This document shows positions 23,516-33,981 of a stretch of 64,000 nt of DNA, piece by piece. The stretch spans positions 450,041,219-450,105,218 of the forward strand of contig OX422211.1 in NCBI GenBank assembly GCA_949130495.1. Direction: 5' to 3'. The notes beneath the pieces were generated by a model. That model saw only the letters and a list, made by a program, of their open reading frames with translations. It was not told where the DNA came from and made no database searches. The position numbers were made by a program, and so were the translations under genes. Origin of the DNA: Sambucus nigra. Taxonomy: Eukaryota; Streptophyta; Magnoliopsida; Dipsacales; Adoxaceae. Position 1 is the stretch's first letter. Each line of letters opens with the position of its first letter.

Positions 23516-25079
23516 TATTAATGAGTAGAAGACCCCTAAATTTAACTCATATAGGAGCTGTATTACAAAAATTATTTTTGGTAGCATTGGATATATTTTT
23601 AACATAGTAAGAAAAGTGATAGGCGTAGTAACAAACCATAAAAATTAGATACTATATAGTCATGTCATGTGTTGTATATATGCATACATGTAAACATATG
23701 TTTGTGTTTGTATGTTAAACCTTGTAAGATGAATTAAGAAACCTAGGAATTTGTTTGCTAAAAGATAATAATAGGAGGATGATCATCATTTCCATACAAG
23801 TTACAACAAAGTATTTCTAAAAAACATCATATTAGAGAGAGAATTATTTCAAGTAGGAGAACATCACATACCAAAGATAGAAACATATTGCCTATATTTC
23901 GATAGAATTTCACCTAGGAATCTGAGAAAATAAATTAAATCATGTTGGGCATAAAATCTATCATTTTACATAGATTTTTTTTCTCAATAGTGGTAAAAAA
24001 CACACCTTGATCTATAGAACATAGAAAATTACATACTACTGATTATGTTAAATATGCATTCAACGTAACTCTGATTATTACATTTTGGGACATAGGGAAA
24101 CCAACAAATAATATATAAAAGAAGCATAAGATATCTTACTTTTTCCTAAAAGAATAGACAAAATAGTACTGATACAAAACTAAATAAAAAAATTACAACC
24201 ATCAGGAAGAATGAAGATATACATTCCTATCACTTGCTTAAATTAAGTTGCAAAGCGGCTTAATACTTAAGAAAGTTGAAACAAATACCAATAAAGTATC
24301 TATTAAACTAAAAAAATCTTGTATGCTCTCAAGATGACGAACATTGTATCATATGCCAAGATCATAAAAACAGACTTATAAAATCTACAAATAAAATTGA
24401 CCAAATGACAAAAGTACACTATAAATCCATCAGAAATATGGATGCTGGAACGATCGAAACCAACTGAAATCAATTATAATAAATAAATAAACCCTTTTAA
24501 ACTCGAAAGCACCATCGTCCTAACACCCAAATCAACCTTTCCCCATCACCAAGCACAAACTATTTCGCTAAACTGAAAGATAAAATTTTGTAACGGAAAG
24601 AAGGCGTACCGTGGATCTATCGTGGCAGTTAGAGTGGTTATAGATGACAACAGAAAATATAAAACATAGAAAAATCAGTACCAAAAGACGAAAACATAGT
24701 GATCTTAACAAATTAGCAAAGAATAAATTAACAAAATTTTAATCAACTAAACTTTCATATTCTATAGGAATGAATAGTAGTTTACTTTTCTATGAGGACA
24801 ACAACTAGGTCTTTTTAATATGTGTTAACTCTTAAAACCTCTTCCCTCCTCATTTATCCGGGTTTGGGGGCGACAATGCAAGATATATATTTGCATTATC
24901 GTAGTTAAAAAAGGTTTTAGCTAATATAGAAGAAAATTAGTTAAAGATCAAAATATAGCACAAAAGACATACAATCCATTATGGAAAGTTCCTAATGAAA
25001 ATATAAGGCAACAACACCAACAAAAACCATTAAAATCCCTAATTAGAAAGTCCATATCAAAAAAGTAAAAATTGGGAAT
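23516..25079. other. AT-rich stretch without a recognised gene
   Basis: No coding frame, hairpin or repeat could be placed. Confidence 0.35.
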
Positions 25080-25335
25080 CATTAAACACGCTTGACAAGT
25101 GCTTTGAGCCACACAACCCAACTTCCAGTACCAACGTCTCTTAAATCCTCAGCTCCACCCTATTGGCCCAAGTAAATACCAGTATTGAGGTCAAATATCG
25201 TGTCTAGTACCACTATTATCTCTTGCTCATAATCAACGGTGTGCAAGTGCACTTTTCCCAAAAAGTCGTGTCTAACATTCCCTTAGCAATCACCTTACCA
25301 TTCTAACATTTAATATCACATGAGACGCCATCTTC
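25080..25335 (-). pseudogene. Unplaced protein-like frame with one stop
   Basis: The minus strand reads VRHDFLGKVHLHTVDYEQEI, VVLDTIFDLNTGIYLGQ, stop, GGAEDLRDVGTGSWVVWLKA, LVKRV. About 70 codons keep one frame with a single stop and a composition typical of a real protein (Gly, Asp, Val, Trp). I do not recognise the family. It lies between two CACTA-type ends and downstream of the TNP2 remnant on the same strand, so it could be part of a CACTA second gene or another captured fragment. No start, splice site or catalytic motif can be named. Confidence 0.4.
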
Positions 25336-26063
25336 TAGTAACCATCATGTTGCATTAGATGACGTATAGGTTATATGTAGGGAACTATCTCCATTTTACC
25401 TTGTTCGAAAGTGCTCTGCCTATTTATCCTCTGGCTAGAACAAATACAAAGGAGTGGTATTGTAGAAAACTTTGGATGCATTTCTAAACCATTGATTAAT
25501 AACCGAAAGTGTTTGTGTCTGTTTACATACCATAGTGAATTAAATGACGTATATATGTTGAATTTTTTCATTCTAAGTATTACTTACTTTTATATCACTG
25601 TAGTTGAACCATCAGAGTTTTCATATCTTCTTTTTCCTTATTTAGCCCCTTTTCCAAGTACCCATAATTATCCTGCAAAGAGTGATGGAGGCAACAAAAA
25701 AATATCTTTTTTTTCTAAACTTCATGCAATATACTGGCTAAGAGTAGTCCACATTATAATAAGGAAAGTTCTATTTAATTTAACACAATTGATTCCATGT
25801 TTCATTTTATGTAATTTGATTTCGAGAGTAATTATTTTATTTTGTAATTTCTCTCTATAACTGAAGCTCCATGATAAATGTCTTTGCTTGAAAAAGGATT
25901 TCAATACCCCTGTTCAAATATTTGTTTATGAAAACAAAATCTATAATGTAAGAGTGAAAAACAAAATTGGATTTAGCCACTAAGAAAAGGAAAAATAAAA
26001 CAAAACAAATTCAAGTCTCATATATTAAAACCAGGTCTGATCGTGAAACCTTTTGTGATGTAG
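25336..26063. other. AT-rich stretch flanking the CDPK fragment
   Basis: Overlapping frames occur on both strands (25371-25571 minus, 25411-25860 plus) with no recognised domain. The plus frame is Phe/Leu/Tyr-rich and looks like a chance frame in AT-rich DNA. Confidence 0.35.
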
Positions 26064-26381
26064 TTAGGAGTATCAATAGACTACGGTGAATTTCTTGTGG
26101 CTACATTTCACTTGAACAAGTTAGAGAGAGAGGAAAATTTTATGTCAACCTTCTCATATTTTGACAAAGATGATAGTGGTTCAATAACCATTAATGAACG
26201 TCAACAAGCCTACAAAGAGTTTGGTTTAAGTGATGTTCACCTTGATGACATGATAAAAGAAGTTGGTCAAGATAACGATGGACAGATAAATTATGGGGAG
26301 TTTGCAGCAATGATTAGAAAAGGGAATGGAGTCATTGGGAAGATAACTATGCAAAGCAATTTAAGCCTGCTCTTAGATTAA
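26064..26381 (+). pseudogene. CDPK (calcium-dependent protein kinase) EF-hand fragment
   Basis: CDPKs couple a Ser/Thr kinase to a C-terminal calmodulin-like domain. This piece gives [20 protein letters not shown], then [58 protein letters not shown] and a tail ending in TAG. That is the end of EF2, all of EF3 and EF4, and the C-terminus, most like the CPK4/CPK11/SK5 clade. Loop EF3 ([12 protein letters not shown]) keeps its calcium ligands. Loop EF4 reads [12 protein letters not shown]: the essential first Asp is Gly and position nine is Asn, so it should bind calcium poorly. A TAG stands just before the piece at 26061, possibly the remains of the acceptor AG. Kinase and autoinhibitory domains are absent. 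It lies antisense to and 0.6 kb from the CACTA transposase remnant. Confidence 0.88.
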
Positions 26382-26959
26382 TAGGCACTAGGAAAATGCC
26401 TCTAACAAACTAATTAGTTCCCATTTTAGTCCACTATTATCCTAATTTTATTGGGCTCCAAACACCTTTGGGAATTTTCTAGTATTCCATATTTTACTAA
26501 CAAACCGGTCTCATGTATTGTTTGGGTGGAATGTAAAAGCATACAAATATATATGGGGAGATTCTATTAGTTTTTGTTTTAGAAAAAAAAAATCATATGC
26601 AAAGCCCATTTGATATTCATCACATATATTTGACAAATGTTATATGATTTTCTCTCCATATCTAAAGTTTTTTTTATTTGTTTGCCCAAGTAATTGGTAG
26701 AAAACCCCCATTTCGATTGAACTTATTAAAGTTATGTTTTGGTGCTAACTAAATTTCGAAGAGAATTTAACAGTAGGTGTTTATTACGTAACCAATCAAC
26801 TAAGCGTATGTACAGGTGTTTACTTCTAATAGTAATCAAGAATGGAAATAAAATAATAACATGGAAATATATAATAGTTGTATAATGGAAATTATGTGAT
26901 ATCGGTGTAATGTGAATTCTCTCACCATATTGCTTCAGATTTTTATGACATCATCCTTA
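26382..26959. other. AT-rich stretch between CDPK and transposase remnants
   Basis: CACTAGGAAAATGCC occurs at 26385, right after the CDPK stop, and resembles some CACTA ends, but no partner or target duplication was found. Nothing else is seen. Confidence 0.35.
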
Positions 26960-28016
26960 CATAACACAAAGCAAAGCCAACGATAATATGGATTAAAACC
27001 ATTTGTAGTTATATAAAGGTGAACATTACGCGATTCAACGGCAAAGTCAGGTCATTTCTTATTTGAAGATTTCCAAACTAATGAATCAATGGGATGCCGC
27101 ATAATATTTGTAATGGATTTTACTCGATCATGCAAAGTCATTTCATTGCAATCCATGGTATACTAAACAATCTCGCCAACCTTGGAATCAATGAAAAAGG
27201 CCTCAATGTCTTTCGGGGTACTTTACCCTCCCCGTTTAAATAAAACTATTATCTAGATAAATTGCATATTGAACGTTTCTCGTTATTTGCATGTTCTTCC
27301 AATATAATATGTAATTATTCTGGCATGCATGAATGATCTTATAATCCATACCAACTTCTTTAATTATGTTGCTCATATTTGGATACTTTGTTAGTCTTGA
27401 ATTTCCTTGGGCGAAAACTCCTTAAATAAACGCAAGATATCGGTTAAACTATTGTCCAAAAAACCATGCCTTGTTTACGTTATTGAATTTGACAAAAAAA
27501 TACAATGTTGTATGTTTCTCCGGACACGGTGGATAAAATAGATCACTCTCATTACAATGTATATATTTATATTTCAACTCCTCATGGGTTTGAGAACCAT
27601 TTTCACTGCCTTCGTCTTTACCAATGGGATCCGTCAAATGATTAACATTTTGATTAAACATTTCAAACGCATCATAAACATTTTCCTCCATCCTTGGATC
27701 TTCAGGCATAACATCATTTTGTTGAACATATTCCCCAGTTTATCGTTCATTCCTCTCGACATATTCCTTTTCCCTATGTAAATGTCAAAAAGTGTATGAC
27801 TGCTTGACACCATGGCGATGAAAATGGAAATGAATATCTTTAAGGTCGAGCAATTTTCCATTCTCACATTTACAACATGGAAATGCAATCATAGTTTCTC
27901 TATCACCATTTTTCCTCACAAAATTGATAAATGTATCAACCCCATTTATAAATTGTGTCTTTCCTTTATCATGTTCTTCCATCCACTCTATATGTCAAGA
28001 AAATTCTGACATTCTA
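26960..28016 (-). pseudogene. CACTA (En/Spm) TNP2-type transposase, N-terminal half, broken
   Basis: On the minus strand it starts MSEF, then WMEEHDKGKTQFINGVDTFI, AFPCCKCENGKLLDLKDIHF and HFHRHGVKQSYTF. This is the N-terminal transposase-associated domain (PF13963) with its CxxC...H zinc-binding pattern. A linker follows (MPEDPRMEENVYDAFEMF, NQNVNHLTDPIGKDEGSEN). Next come FVKFNNVNKAW, IIKEVGMDYKIIHACQNNYI and LYWK, then GKVPRKTLRPFSLIPRLARL and MRHPIDSLVWKSSNKK, PDFAVESRNV, all in the TNP2 order. After TTNGFNP the similarity stops, so the catalytic C-terminal half is lost. At least four stops and several frame changes are present. It points away from the CACTA end at 29681, as a 5' gene should. 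Confidence 0.85.
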
Positions 28017-29555
28017 TATGTCAAGAAAATTCAATGGAAAATTAATGTTAAATGGTATATTTTATAAAAGATACAAAGGGATAAAAATAACATAATTAAT
28101 TAATATAGATCTCGGATAATGAAATGACAATTTTATAGTTGAACAAATATTAAAGACCTATGAAGGACAAACTATTGAAAATATTAAACTCCAAAGAAAA
28201 ATATCAACCGCGTGATTTGTTATGATAAGACAAATTAACACCCAATTTGATCAAATTTTAGTACTTATCTCACATACACAAAACCAAATACCAGATACCA
28301 AACACCTCAGACTTGGGTGAGGGCAATGCCTCTCCGTGACACAAAATAGAGCAGAATACACATGCATTTAATTTACTAAGATTCTATAAAAGCTTAAGAA
28401 AGTTTGTAAAATGAATCATAGAATGGGGAAGAAAAAGTCGAACAAAAAATAAAAACAGTGCATAACTTTTAGGGACACAAACCAGAGAAGAAATTGGAGT
28501 ACATCCTTGGTGTAAATGTGCACTGGTTTAATTAAAGTGTTGTTCTATGAACTACTGCTCAATCACTTAATTATGAAATCTCATTAACTTTATACAAGAT
28601 TATAACACAATAGGAGTACATCCTTGGTGTAAAGTATTGAGAAACATAGTATTACCCTAAGCATAATAGGGAGTTGATATTGGGCTTTTTATAAATGAAA
28701 ATTAAGGTTAACTAAATAGTTAACTCCTACATTGATACTGAAAATAAGGCATGATAACAGACAACACATGTGTATAAATGGGGATTCGACAAGCATATTA
28801 TTTTTATATTTCTTTAAACCTAGGTCACAAAATTTTCACTTTTCACGCAAGTAGCGTGAGTCATTCTCGAGCATCTTTATTTCATAAGTGCACATATAGA
28901 CATAATAATTAATCACATATATAGGAATTTATACAACCAAACCAAACCAAATGCAAAAAAAAAATTTAATATATGCAAATTTAATACTAGTGAGAATATG
29001 ATTGATAAATCTTAATCAAGATAAATCAACCAAAAAAATAAAGAATAGGACTTACAAAAATCGTTTTCATTACAAGACTAAAACTAAAATTCACTTGCAT
29101 TCAATAATTAACACAAATCAACACTCTTTCCCAAATCAGAAACAAAACCAAAACGTAACTCAATCGTATAACAAAAAATATAGAGTTATGATTTCAACGT
29201 AACCCAAATCTTATGTTTGCAATACCCAAATAGATGTTCTGATTTCAATCAATCTTATAACAAAAAAATCAATGATCACCAATTAGAAGATATTTCGTAC
29301 CCTAAAAAAGTAGTTACGTAAAAACAGTTAGGAAAAAAAATGAACATTACATGATAAGAGAGAGAGAGAGAGACTGTCAAGATTTCGTACCAAACTGCAG
29401 GAGTTCTGCAAAAGCATGAGTTTTAGCGGGAATGATTAGGATTTCAATCAGAGAAGGAGTTCATACCAAAGAGGGAATGCTTTTTTTTAACACTATGTTG
29501 TATGCATAAGGAAATCACGTGTACTATAGTCTTTGTTGTATGTTATATTAAGAAT
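28017..29555. other. 5' flank of the TNP2 remnant, AT-rich
   Basis: A 22-bp segment (TATATGTCAAGAAAATTC) is duplicated at 27990-28030. An AG microsatellite lies at about 29357. This is probably the leader and intron region of the CACTA element. No other gene is seen. Confidence 0.4.
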
Positions 29556-29681
29556 TTTGTATCAATTATGAACACTTACAAATTTTATAAGTGGTTAAAA
29601 CCTTTATAAATTTTATAAGTGTTCTGAACACTTGTAAATTATTTTTTCATTTAGTTATAAAATAATAAATTTGGTGTAGTG
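29556..29681 (-). mobile_element. CACTA terminus and subterminal repeats
   Basis: The plus strand ends TTTGGTGTAGTG at 29681; on the minus strand this is CACTACACCAAA, a CACTA terminus. Just inside, the motif ACTTATAAAATTTRTAAG recurs at least three times in both orientations (29570-29635), as CACTA subterminal arrays do. The TNP2 remnant starts 1.7 kb inside. GTT follows the end; no left end preceded by GTT was found. Confidence 0.7.
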
Positions 29682-30034
29682 GTTGATAACAACAGGGACC
29701 GAACCAGTTCGCCCAGGGGGCCAAACCGATTTGGCTCAGATTACTATTTTTTCTATGTTTTCATTGTGATCGGTCACGGAGGTAGGGGACTTACAAATCA
29801 CTCCACATTGATCCTAAATTCACTAATGATGATCAAGGACACTCAAAATTCTTCGCATTTTCAATTGCCTCTCTCTTGGGACATGTTGGGGTAAAACCGA
29901 ATGCTCATCTGTATGGCTAATATGGACTCGACTCACACCTAAATGCTCTGCACTCACTCCTGACTTAAAATACAACATAACATCACCCCATACTCGTTAG
30001 GGGTGCGATGGCCTCTTTTCAAATTACCTACTCA
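29682..30034. other. Flank between CACTA end and Gypsy fragment
   Basis: Probably part of the Gypsy element downstream of its polymerase gene. No domain is recognised. Confidence 0.35.
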
Positions 30035-31120
30035 TCCCCGTATACGGGGTCCAACAACAAGATTATCTTGGCTTCCTGAACATATGCCTCGAGATATGGC
30101 TTTAGGCACTGTCTATTTACTTTAAATGTGTTCCCATCCTAAGGATCCTCAACCTCTATTGCCTTCTGGGGGAACACCTCTTTCACAATAAATGGGTCGG
30201 TACATTACGAACATAACTTATCTGGATGTAAATGAAGTCGTGAGTTATACAAGAGCACTTTTTGACCTGAATGAAACTCCTTTCGATACTTTCATCCGAT
30301 CTTTGGCAATGCGGGTGCTCTCATATGCATTATTATGTATTTCTTCCAACTCACTCAATGGAAGTTTTTTCACTTCACTAACTTTGTCAAGATTAAAATT
30401 CAATCTCTTAATGGCCCAATACACCTTCTGCTCTAGCTCAACAGGGTAATGGCAAGGCTTTACCTACACAAATTGAAATGGGGATATTCTGAGGGAGTTC
30501 TTGTATGCGGTCCAGTAATCCCATAGTGCATTGAGTAATATATTAGACCAATCCCTATGGTTGGGATCAATGGTTTTTTGGAGAATGTGCTTGATCTCTC
30601 GATTAGCTAACTCAGATTCCCCATTTGTTTATGGGTGGTAAGTCATCTTAGCCATGTGGACAATGCCATACTTTCAGATTAACTTCTCAAACAACCGATT
30701 GAAAAAGTGAGTTATGTTGTCACTAATGACGACTTTCGAAGCACCGAAATGAGAAAGTATGTGTTCATGGATGAACTTAACCACCACCACACTATCATTC
30801 ATCCTAGTAGACATATAGTCTATCGCGACAAAGATGTATAGAAAATTGAAAAAGGGAGGGAAAGGTCCCATCATATCAATGCCCCAATAGTCAAACATCT
30901 CAATGATGAGAATAGGGACCAACGACATCATGTCACGTCGGGTAATGGCTCCCAACTTTTGGCACTTATCACAAGATCTACAATACAAGTTAACATCCCA
31001 GATAATAGTGGGCTAATAAAGTCCACATTTAAAAATCTTTGCGGGTGCTTTTTTTCTTGGAAAGGTGGTCTCCACATGCTTTCGATTGACAAAATCGGAT
31101 GACACTCGAGATCTCCTCAT
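30035..31120 (-). pseudogene. Ty3/Gypsy integrase, Athila-like, broken
   Basis: The frame enters on the minus strand with VIRFCQSKACGDHLSKKKAP, KIFKCGLY, stop, PTIIWDV and CRSCDKCQKLGAITRRDMMS: the H2C2 zinc-binding domain of Gypsy integrases. The catalytic core follows: WGIDMMGPFPPFF (first Asp), VAIDYMSTRMNDSV, VVISDNITHFFNRLFEKL (second Asp), TNGESELANREIKHILQKTI (Glu). Then come ALWDYWTAYKNSLRISPFQF, CHYPVELEQKVYWAIKRLNF and the C-terminal NTFKVN-type tail. The 'ACHLPVELEHKAYWA'-type linker marks the Athila/Tat group. There are many stops, including TAG for the Trp of the Y-W-P motif. No reverse transcriptase is seen upstream, so it is a 3' pol fragment. Confidence 0.88.
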
Positions 31121-31969
31121 ACCGAACACATTTCCCTCCTCCTCCTCCTCAACCACCCCAAATTTTCACTGCATTTTTTCTTCTAAAACTTTGAATAACA
31201 TCAATGCAAACTTTTCATTCCTTCGTAAGAAACTCCTAGGAATTTACTAAACCCTCCTATTATATCCGCTACCCATCCATCCGCTTCCTCCCCAAACTCT
31301 AAAAAATTCTCCACCCCTGGTTCCCGTATAACTATTCCCTTACTCCATCATGGGGATGTCATTAATCTCACTATTTTACATCCCTTAATAACCTTATAGT
31401 CCCCTCCTGATACCTCTAGCTCCACCCACAATCAAGGATTTTGACAATCGCCAACATTACGCCTCACAACAATTCGACGACTCATACGAAGATTGTGATC
31501 TTCTTCGTACATCTTCACATCCATCTACATCCATATCAAGTACATGATGAATCGAGTCAAACACTTTCCTCCTAATAATTTAAAATAGGATGCGCCCCCT
31601 CGCACTCGACATCACGAGTGATGACATGGTGGTGTCACGGCATCACTTTTTGGCAACTATTAATGTGAGATCAACGAAAAATGCTAACGTGAGCGCATGC
31701 GATCATCTCCAGTACTGACGTGACAGTTTCACCTCAATCACATCTGAATAGCTAAACTCATTTTTCCCAAACCCGATTTGACTTTATGAACCTAAAGTTA
31801 TCCACTCAAAACCTAAAAGTAATAAGGACCTGACACCAATTGATATAGCACAATAATTCATAAGAAACTCTAAAGTTTACTATTTGCAAAATATGTTAAA
31901 ATAAAAATTATTTCTATAAATAAATGTAGTTTTTCTTTAATACCAAACAATTAATCTCTATTATACCGT
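31121..31969. other. Stretch without a recognised gene
   Basis: A C/T-rich section at 31130-31560 is open in places but has no recognised product. It may be retroelement DNA beyond the truncated integrase. Confidence 0.35.
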
Positions 31970-32375
31970 TAATACGATAGTGTTAGAGGTTTTAATATCA
32001 TTTAATTCACTTTTAACTCAGCAAAGTTACCTATCCATCTATATATCACGATTGGTGGATGTTCTCTCTCAGCCTTTGACTTTCCAGCTTATTTCCTTCA
32101 ACAACCTTTTAGCCTTCCATCTCCATATTGCTAATGCTTACATATCACTCACCTTCCATCACCCTGTAATACGATAGTATTAGAGGTTTTTAAATCATTT
32201 AATTCACTTTTAACTCACTAAATTTACGTATCTATCTATATATCACGGAAGCCTCCAATTAAATTTGGTGGATGTTCTTTCTTAGCCTTTGGTTTTCTAG
32301 CTTATTTCCTTCAGCATCCTTTTATCCTTCCATCTCCCTATTTCTAATGCCTACATATCACTCACCTTCCATTAC
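31970..32375. repeat. Tandem duplication of about 195 bp, two units
   Basis: Two units begin TAATACGATAGTGTTAGAGG (31970) and TAATACGATAGTATTAGAGG (32166), and both end near ACATATCACTCACCTTCCAT. The second has a roughly 15-bp insertion. The array abuts the PILS pseudogene and could be part of its former intron. Confidence 0.88.
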
Positions 32376-32377
32376 AT

Positions 32378-33040
32378 TCGACATTCAAGAAGAAATCTTC
32401 TCCTCAAGAGTCCCACCAAGGATAAGACACCTGAGCAAGTACCATTGCTTAGAGAAGAGGGTATACCAACATATTCAAATGCTACAATAGAAGGAAAGAT
32501 TAAAAGTTTCTTGCGGTATATATATGAGAAGTTAAAGCTCAAGCAAATTATTCAGCCACTTATTATTGCTCCAATTTGAGCCATGGGAATTAGAAGTATT
32601 CTATTTTTGAAGCGATTGGTATTCACAACTGGTTCCCCACTATACTTCTTTACTGGCAGCCGCAAGATTCTTGGGGGGCGACAATGATTCCATGCATTTT
32701 TTTGGCACTAGGAGGCAACCTTATAGATGGACCCGGAAGTTCACAATTGGGTATGAGGACAACTGTTGCTATTATATTCGCAAGTTTGGTTTTGGTTCCT
32801 CCTATGGGACTAAGTATCAGCATGCTAGCTGATAAGCTTGGTTGCCTCATCCCAGATGACAAAATGTTCAGATTTGTCCTCCTCATCCAGTATACAATGC
32901 CTACATATATGCTCTCTGGTGCAGTTGCGAACTTGAGAGGCAGTGGAAAACAGGGTGCGACTCAATTATTTTGGGTTCATATATTTGCTATCTTCTCAAT
33001 GGCTAGGTGGATCATTCTCTAAATCAATTTACTCTTCTAA
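32378..33040 (+). pseudogene. PIN-LIKES (PILS) auxin carrier pseudogene, C-terminal part
   Basis: PILS proteins are ER-membrane carriers that control intracellular auxin. The fragment reads HSRRNLLLKSPTKDKTPEQV, the end of the central loop, then IKSFLRYIYEKLKLKQIIQP, GIRSILFLKRLVFTTGSPLY and IPCIFLALGGNLIDGPGSSQ, DDKMFRFVLLIQYTMPTYML, SGAVANLRGSGKQGATQLFW, VHIFAIFSMARWIIL. These are the last membrane helices of the family in order, with the conserved GGNL and SGAVANLRG motifs. Lesions: Leu to TGA in the first helix (32577 region), a 1-base loss in a G run at about 32674, and Tyr to TAA at 33020-33022. The ancestral stop appears to be TAA at 33038-33040, two codons after INLLF. The N-terminal helices are missing. 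It lies beside a tandem duplication and a hAT MITE. Confidence 0.9.
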
Positions 33041-33236
33041 ATTTCACCATAATACAGAGTGGGTTAGATGTAGCTGTTGTCTTGTTCTTTTCTATATGTT
33101 GATAAATTTTAATAGTTGGATGCTCACAGGAAAGTATATGAACACTTTTTTTTGCGCAGCAATTGAGCCCATAAGAGTCGTATGAAAGTTTATTTATTTA
33201 TAATTTATTCTAAAAGAAACCTTTCATCATCGCACT

Positions 33237-33973
33237 TAGGGGTGGCAATTTGCGACACGACCCGTTAACCCGACACGAAATCGACACGCTTTAAGCGGGT
33301 TTGGGTGTAGCCTTAACGGGTTCGGGTCATAAACGGGTGGACCCGCCAGACCCGTTAAGAAAACGAATCGGGTTCGTGTATATTCGCGAAACCGTTAGTG
33401 ACCCGTCACCCGTTTAGAATCCGTGTGACCCGCTACCCGTTTACAACCCGTCACCCGTTTATAACCCTTCACTCGTTTAGAACCCGTCACCCGTTTAGAA
33501 CCCGCGACCCGTTTGCAACCCGTGACCCGTTTGTAACCCGTTAACTCGTTTACAACCCGTTAACCCGTTAACAACCCGTAATCTAAGCATCCCACATCGA
33601 TTTGTTATGAAAATTCTCCATTCTTGACTAAGTATAAGTAAGTTGTTACCTCTTTAGATTTTTAAAGTAATCGGGTTACCGGGTTAAACGGGTGAATCGT
33701 GTTAAACGAGTGAACCGGGTTAAACGGGTGAACCGAATTAATCGGGTTAAAAGGGTGAACCGGGTTAAACGGGTGAACCGGGTCAAAACCATTCGTTTAG
33801 TTAACGGGTGTAAACGGGTCGTGTCGTGTCATTCGTTAAGTAAACGAATCGTGTATGAATTTCATTTTTCCACCCGTTTAGTAAACGAATCGTGTTTGGG
33901 TGGATGAATTTTTGACACGATTCGTTTATCACCCGACACGAACCCGGCTCGACACGACCCGTTGCCACCCCTA
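33237..33973. mobile_element. hAT-type MITE with 8-bp target duplication ATCGCACT
   Basis: The 737-bp element has terminal inverted repeats TAGGGGTGGCAA / TTGCCACCCCTA. ATCGCACT lies exactly before (33229-33236) and after it (33974-33981), and an 8-bp duplication is the hAT hallmark. The interior is built of repeated ACCCGTTTAGAACCCGT-type units on the left and their inverted relatives GGGTTAAACGGGTGAACC on the right, so the element can fold along much of its length. It has no coding capacity; frames such as 33692-33907 only translate the repeat (NRVKRVNRVKRV). Confidence 0.95.
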
Positions 33974-33981
33974 ATCGCACT

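Noticed and set aside
25411..25860. 149-residue plus frame
   Set aside because: Long, but Phe/Leu/Ile/Tyr-rich as expected from AT-rich DNA; no domain, splice or start context.
2131..29681. One CACTA element from 2131 to 29681
   Set aside because: Flanking triplets (GTA, GTT) and inner terminal sequences differ, and independent insertions lie between.
33692..33907. Repeat protein NRVKRVNRVKRV
   Set aside because: Translation of the internal repeat of the hAT MITE.
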